Assembly: GCA_905221605.1 (NCBI GenBank)
Contig: CAJNDS010001902.1
Coordinates: forward strand, 174,501 to 238,500
Reading direction: 5' to 3'
DNA from: Symbiodinium natans
Lineage: Eukaryota > Sar > Dinophyceae > Suessiales > Symbiodiniaceae
DNA: 64,000 nucleotides
The notes beneath the pieces are model-generated. The model ran no database searches, was not told where the DNA came from, and saw only the letters and a list, made by a program, of their open reading frames with translations. A program made the translations under genes and the position numbers. Within the stretch, counting starts at the first letter, position 1. Each line of letters starts with the position of its first letter. Of this stretch, positions 62,761 to 64,000 are shown one piece after another.

Positions 62761-63747
62761 ATCATGCAATTGGCAAGAGGCGAGGGTTCGTGATTCCAGC
62801 TAAAAGCACCGGCATATCTAACCTTAAAGAGGCGGCCCGTTCTTGCAAAAAGGATTCCGCGGCCAGGGCAGCGGAGGCGGCAAGGGGGGCGGAGGACGGC
62901 CAGCGCAGTGCCATTCAGCCATCTGCTTTGATATGCACTGAGCAGCTTACTTCATCCAGCATAGGGTTGGAGCTCAAGCGTGCTGGAAGCCCTAGGTCAT
63001 GCCACGCCGGTCCAGGCTGTGCTCTGGAGGCTGGCATTATTGCCTTTCGGAAGGGGTCCCGAGCTGGCGTGTCCAACGCCATGCACGTTCCCAGACGTGC
63101 ATGTTGTGCGATCTGAGATCACAAGACAATGCTGCCTCACAACCACGAATGCCTACTTGGATTTGAGTAGTTGGAAAGCTGGCCACAAGACCTGCAACAA
63201 AGTTGGTTGTGCCATCAGACCTTAGATGCATCAGCTGCTAACGGCCCCACCTAAACGTTCCGAAGCCCTTTTTCTAGCCCTGAGCAATAACCTCACCTTG
63301 TCACTCGGTGTATGGCCATGCATCTGTTCGCCGACAATGCTGCCAAGTCTCGCTGCTGCAATATCACTTCGAAACCATGATCGGGTCCACCGAGTGGTCA
63401 CCCACCGTTGTCATTTGCTGCAAAGCCGCAAATTGCCACAAATGTGTGCATGTTGGCTTCTGACTTCGCTAAGTTCTGTTGGCAAAAGTCCAGTGCGCAT
63501 GAAGAATCAGAGGACATGGCATGTCGTTTTTGTGTTCAAGGGGCTGGTCGTCCACACTGTCGTCGACAACATGGATGACGGTTGATTTGGTTGCACGTGT
63601 TGGGAACAGGTGGGAAGGGAGCCTGTCGGAAACGCGGGGGGGGGGGGGGCGTGGGGAACGGGGAAGGTTCGTCTCGGAAATGCAGGCGAAGTGAGTCGAG
63701 AACGGAGCTAACGTGTAGAGCACGCACGGGGGTCGAGTCACGAACGT

Positions 63748-63954
63748 ATGCCACCCAGAAGTAAGTTTTGGAGTGACGACCCTACTCTGCAGGTGTATTT
63801 AGAGTTCTCTTTTGAGGACCGGGTATACAATCTTCTTTTCAGTTTCCTCAGAGGGAAAGTACAACAAGCGAATGGGGGCTTTCTGCCTTTGTGTTGCGTT
63901 GGTTGTTGTTTTTTCTTAGTTGCGTTTCACCTAACACACAAGCACCATGCTTGA
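63748..63954 (+). CDS. hypothetical small protein with one membrane segment
   Basis: A 68-codon ATG frame with a hydrophobic stretch FLPLCCVGCCFFLVAFHL near the C-terminus and a polar N-terminal half. No family, no regulatory signal. It may be chance. The remainder from 62761 to 64000 shows no other gene. A 13-15-bp G run lies at about 63638-63652. Confidence 0.15.
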   Translation: MPPRSKFWSDDPTLQVYLEFSFEDRVYNLLFSFLRGKVQQANGGFLPLCCVGCCFFLVAFHLTHKHHA

Positions 63955-64000
63955 TTCGCTTACTGCGCCGCTGATGTGGTAAAGAAGCTCATTCCCAACA

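Overview
The window looks like nuclear DNA of a dinoflagellate, probably of the Symbiodiniaceae type. This is an inference from several signs. There are many interstitial tracts of the TTTAGGG telomere-type repeat in both orientations. Two Ty1/copia retrotransposons carry large extra protein domains. All four of their LTR copies contain a stretch matching the 3' end of the dinoflagellate spliced leader. Genes are sparse, and there are no bacterial-style operons. I found no rRNA, no convincing tRNA and no CRISPR.

Layout. (1) 1-13 kb is a patchwork. Short exon-like fragments on both strands alternate every few hundred bases with TTTAGGG/CCCTAAA tracts. Set into it are a 1.17-kb foldback DNA transposon with a 9-bp target duplication (752-1925), a DIS3/RRP44-like exon pair with a partial duplication (4304-4690), a long open reading frame for a tandem Tudor/chromo-barrel protein with three 438-bp repeats (7341-10340, minus), and a small SAM-domain gene (12364-12702, minus). 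(2) 13.5-22.6 kb is noncoding tandem repeat: three degenerate ~250-bp units, then five 1.5-1.9-kb units. (3) 22.6-42 kb is mostly unrecognised sequence built from segmental duplications, with a few telomere-type tracts, a strong hairpin and a possible degenerate acyl-carrier-protein fragment. (4) 42.4-61.5 kb holds two full-length copia elements placed head to head. E1 is on the minus strand with a single 2665-codon polyprotein; E2 is on the plus strand with separate gag and pol. (5) The retroelement pair sits inside a ~250-bp repeat family that continues on both sides (40.9-42.0 and 61.9-62.8 kb). The rest is unrecognised.

Most notable observations. The LTRs of E1 and E2 are exchanged: each element has one LTR of type A and one of type B, arranged as an inversion would leave them. 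E2's pol ends in a domain resembling a cytosine-methyltransferase fold, and E1 ends in a ~690-residue extension of unknown type. Several telomere-type tracts are flanked by direct repeats as if they had been inserted. Short exon-like fragments recur next to these tracts across the window. No database search was possible, so homology calls rest on motif recognition. Coding calls for short fragments are weak because this DNA is poor in stop codons.
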